Positions 15,201 to 15,301 of a stretch of 15,301 nt of DNA are shown here, piece after piece. The stretch is from positions 1 through 15,301 of the forward strand of contig QIGP01000099.1 in NCBI GenBank assembly GCA_003228965.1, read 5' to 3'. The DNA is from Gammaproteobacteria bacterium. GTDB lineage: Bacteria > Pseudomonadota > Gammaproteobacteria > Steroidobacterales > SZUA-146. Numbering within the stretch: the first letter of the stretch is position 1; each line of letters starts with the position of its first letter. Under the pieces are notes generated by a model. The model saw nothing but the letters and a program-made list of their open reading frames with translations. It ran no database searches and had not been told where the DNA came from. A program made the translations under genes and the position numbers.

Positions 15201-15301
15201 GTTAGTTGCATTTGTTGTGGTGACATAGGAAACACCATTAGCCGTTACGGTAACCTCGGAAGCATTAGCGTCCTGAGTTAAACCGGATACAACGATGTCT
15301 C
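12210..15301 (-). CDS. Large calcium-binding TSP3-repeat surface protein with GlyGly-CTERM tail, 5' end beyond the window
   Basis: The frame is open to the right edge, giving 1029 codons here; a TTG at 15128 is internal, not a start. The first about 55 residues resemble a bacterial Ig-like domain (VTVTANGVSYVTTT, then GSWSVTLPAANV). Then comes about 900 residues of Asp-rich units; I counted 16 of the form YLDxDSDxDGIPD. These resemble thrombospondin type 3 and EF-hand-like loops, which bind calcium. The last about 36 residues are a tripartite tail: SGGGSGSLG, a hydrophobic helix (VVIVLLLLVIAL) and RRR, the GlyGly-CTERM signal, cut by rhombosortase in gammaproteobacteria; known cargo of this kind leaves by the type II system. 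It is probably a cell-surface adhesin or matrix protein. Ca2+ binding is known of the family; adhesion is inference. No catalytic domain is visible. Confidence 0.9.
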   Translation of the reverse strand, partial: DIVVSGLTQDANASEVTVTANGVSYVTTTNATNGSWSVTLPAANVQAFNTVETISAILSGLPTASTNQDSRTVTRDGDVDNDGLPDQIEAGVDSQAPVDTDGDSIADYLDTDSDNDGIPDSVEDLVALGTDGDGDGIDDAFDVDTLDGTDVNGDGITDSFVLTDTDSDGTADYVDRDSDGDGIPDVLEGASDSDADGIADFLDIDSDGDGILDFEERGSNVSASGYDTDGDGVDDAFDADLVGDDTNNNGVDDAAEPVDTDGDGITNVLDIDSDNDGISDNVEAQNRANYIAPEVDFDGVQIIDGDGVNTAYTGGLTPVDTDGSTTDGDGTQSLPDYLDVDSDGDGLPDALEVSGDSLNPTDADNDGVPDYLDTDSDNDGIPDSVENADAPALSGMDTDGDGIDDALDVDQTGGTDANGDGVDDTAYADADGDGIYNYLDRDSDNDGVNDTLEMGDNPAVPKDTDGDGNPDYLDTDADNDGIPDAVENIFGPALSGLDSDSDGIDDVVDVDSTGGTDLDGDGVDDSVEPLDTDGDGVANFADPDSDNDGIPDAVEASNSPALSGTDTDGDGVDDAFDVQSTGGVDTNADGIDDLAQPVDTNMDGLPDYLSTDSDTDGIPDQIEADATLVDSDGDGIYDLFDVQFTGGLDANGDGVDDAVIATDTDGDSIPDYLDLDSDNDGLSDVWEAGLPDTNGDGIVDAGHQSSTPLNTDGVDQPDYRDLDSDNDGVFDLLAAGLAIFDLNADGVIDDVNDADGDGVPDSVDGQPGTFSSGRDFDGDGALDYLDLDSDNDGIPNAIEAPDRYFGQDTDTDGIPDYLDLDSDNDSVSDLIESDSNLVDANGDGQIDSIVDANADGMHDSIDLQFVPDDADSDGIFDFQDLDSDGDGISDLVESGAPDGLDTNNDGMVDTVTMGDVDFDGMLDVVDPSVSGGISGTAVTPVDTDGDGAPDYKDLDSDGDNILDRSEAGDGNNDGIPDRLQILTNLTAPTPLVSGGGSGSLGVVIVLLLLVIALRRRGVGLLCRAKMNRG
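12213..12323 (-). other. GlyGly-CTERM sorting signal
   Basis: Encodes SGGGSGSLG, a hydrophobic helix of about 14 residues, then three Arg and a short tail ending MNRG. This fits the GlyGly-CTERM pattern (glycine-rich motif, helix, basic cluster) recognised by rhombosortase. The tail after RRR is about 13 residues longer than the shortest examples. Confidence 0.75.
12366..15077 (-). repeat. Coding tandem repeats of Asp-rich TSP3-like units
   Basis: At DNA level the plus strand shows repeated near-copies of the pattern gtcaccatcggtatc and ccgtcgttgtc. All lie in one reading frame. Two module types alternate: YLDxDSDxDGIPD (16 copies) and DDAFDVxxTGGxDxNGDGVDD (6 copies). They form longer units of about 68-69 residues; three close copies carry PALSG linkers (13479-14192). 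Silent positions differ widely between copies, so expansion is not very recent. Confidence 0.85.

Overview
All eleven open reading frames I accept lie on the minus strand, so the window reads biologically from right to left. It looks like a chromosomal segment of a free-living, probably marine or environmental gammaproteobacterium. The reasons are a GlyGly-CTERM sorting tail (the rhombosortase type), an MshE-type c-di-GMP-binding pilus ATPase, an HDOD protein, and base composition near one half GC. I cannot name the species.

Layout in transcription order. (1) 15301-12210: the 3' part of a very large surface protein with a bacterial Ig-like segment, about 16 thrombospondin-type-3/EF-hand-like calcium-binding Asp-rich units, and a GlyGly-CTERM tail. 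(2) A 393-bp gap with a weak terminator. (3) 11816-10926: a stand-alone HDOD signalling protein. (4) 10771-3169: a tightly packed run with stop/start overlaps: membrane PAS histidine kinase, single-domain response regulator, GAF-GGDEF protein, EAL protein, STAS-MshEN-GspE assembly ATPase, GspF/PilC platform protein. (5) 2964-2458: a type IV prepilin with its own likely promoter. (6) 2192-1008: a six-helix membrane GGDEF protein, coupled by a GTGA overlap to (7) a PilM/MshI-like gene that runs off the left edge.

The genes together read as a type IV pilus (or closely related T2SS-like) assembly locus with its control circuit built in. A sensor kinase and receiver, two GGDEF domains and an EAL domain are interleaved with the motor ATPase, platform protein, pilin and PilM-like inner-membrane component. 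The ATPase carries an MshEN domain, the c-di-GMP receptor module described for MshE, so locally encoded c-di-GMP enzymes plausibly gate the motor made from the same transcript. That is inference from domain content and gene order.

Two features stand out. The ATPase has an extra N-terminal STAS domain ahead of MshEN, a fusion I do not recognise from characterised pilus ATPases. The GAF-GGDEF and EAL reading frames are one protein interrupted, inside the GGDEF domain, by a single in-frame TGA followed at once by GTG; both sides are intact, so this is a recent nonsense mutation, a sequence error, or a deliberate split/readthrough. Also notable are a long out-of-frame gspE/gspF overlap and the PilM-like gene, which begins with GTG and has no stop inside the window.
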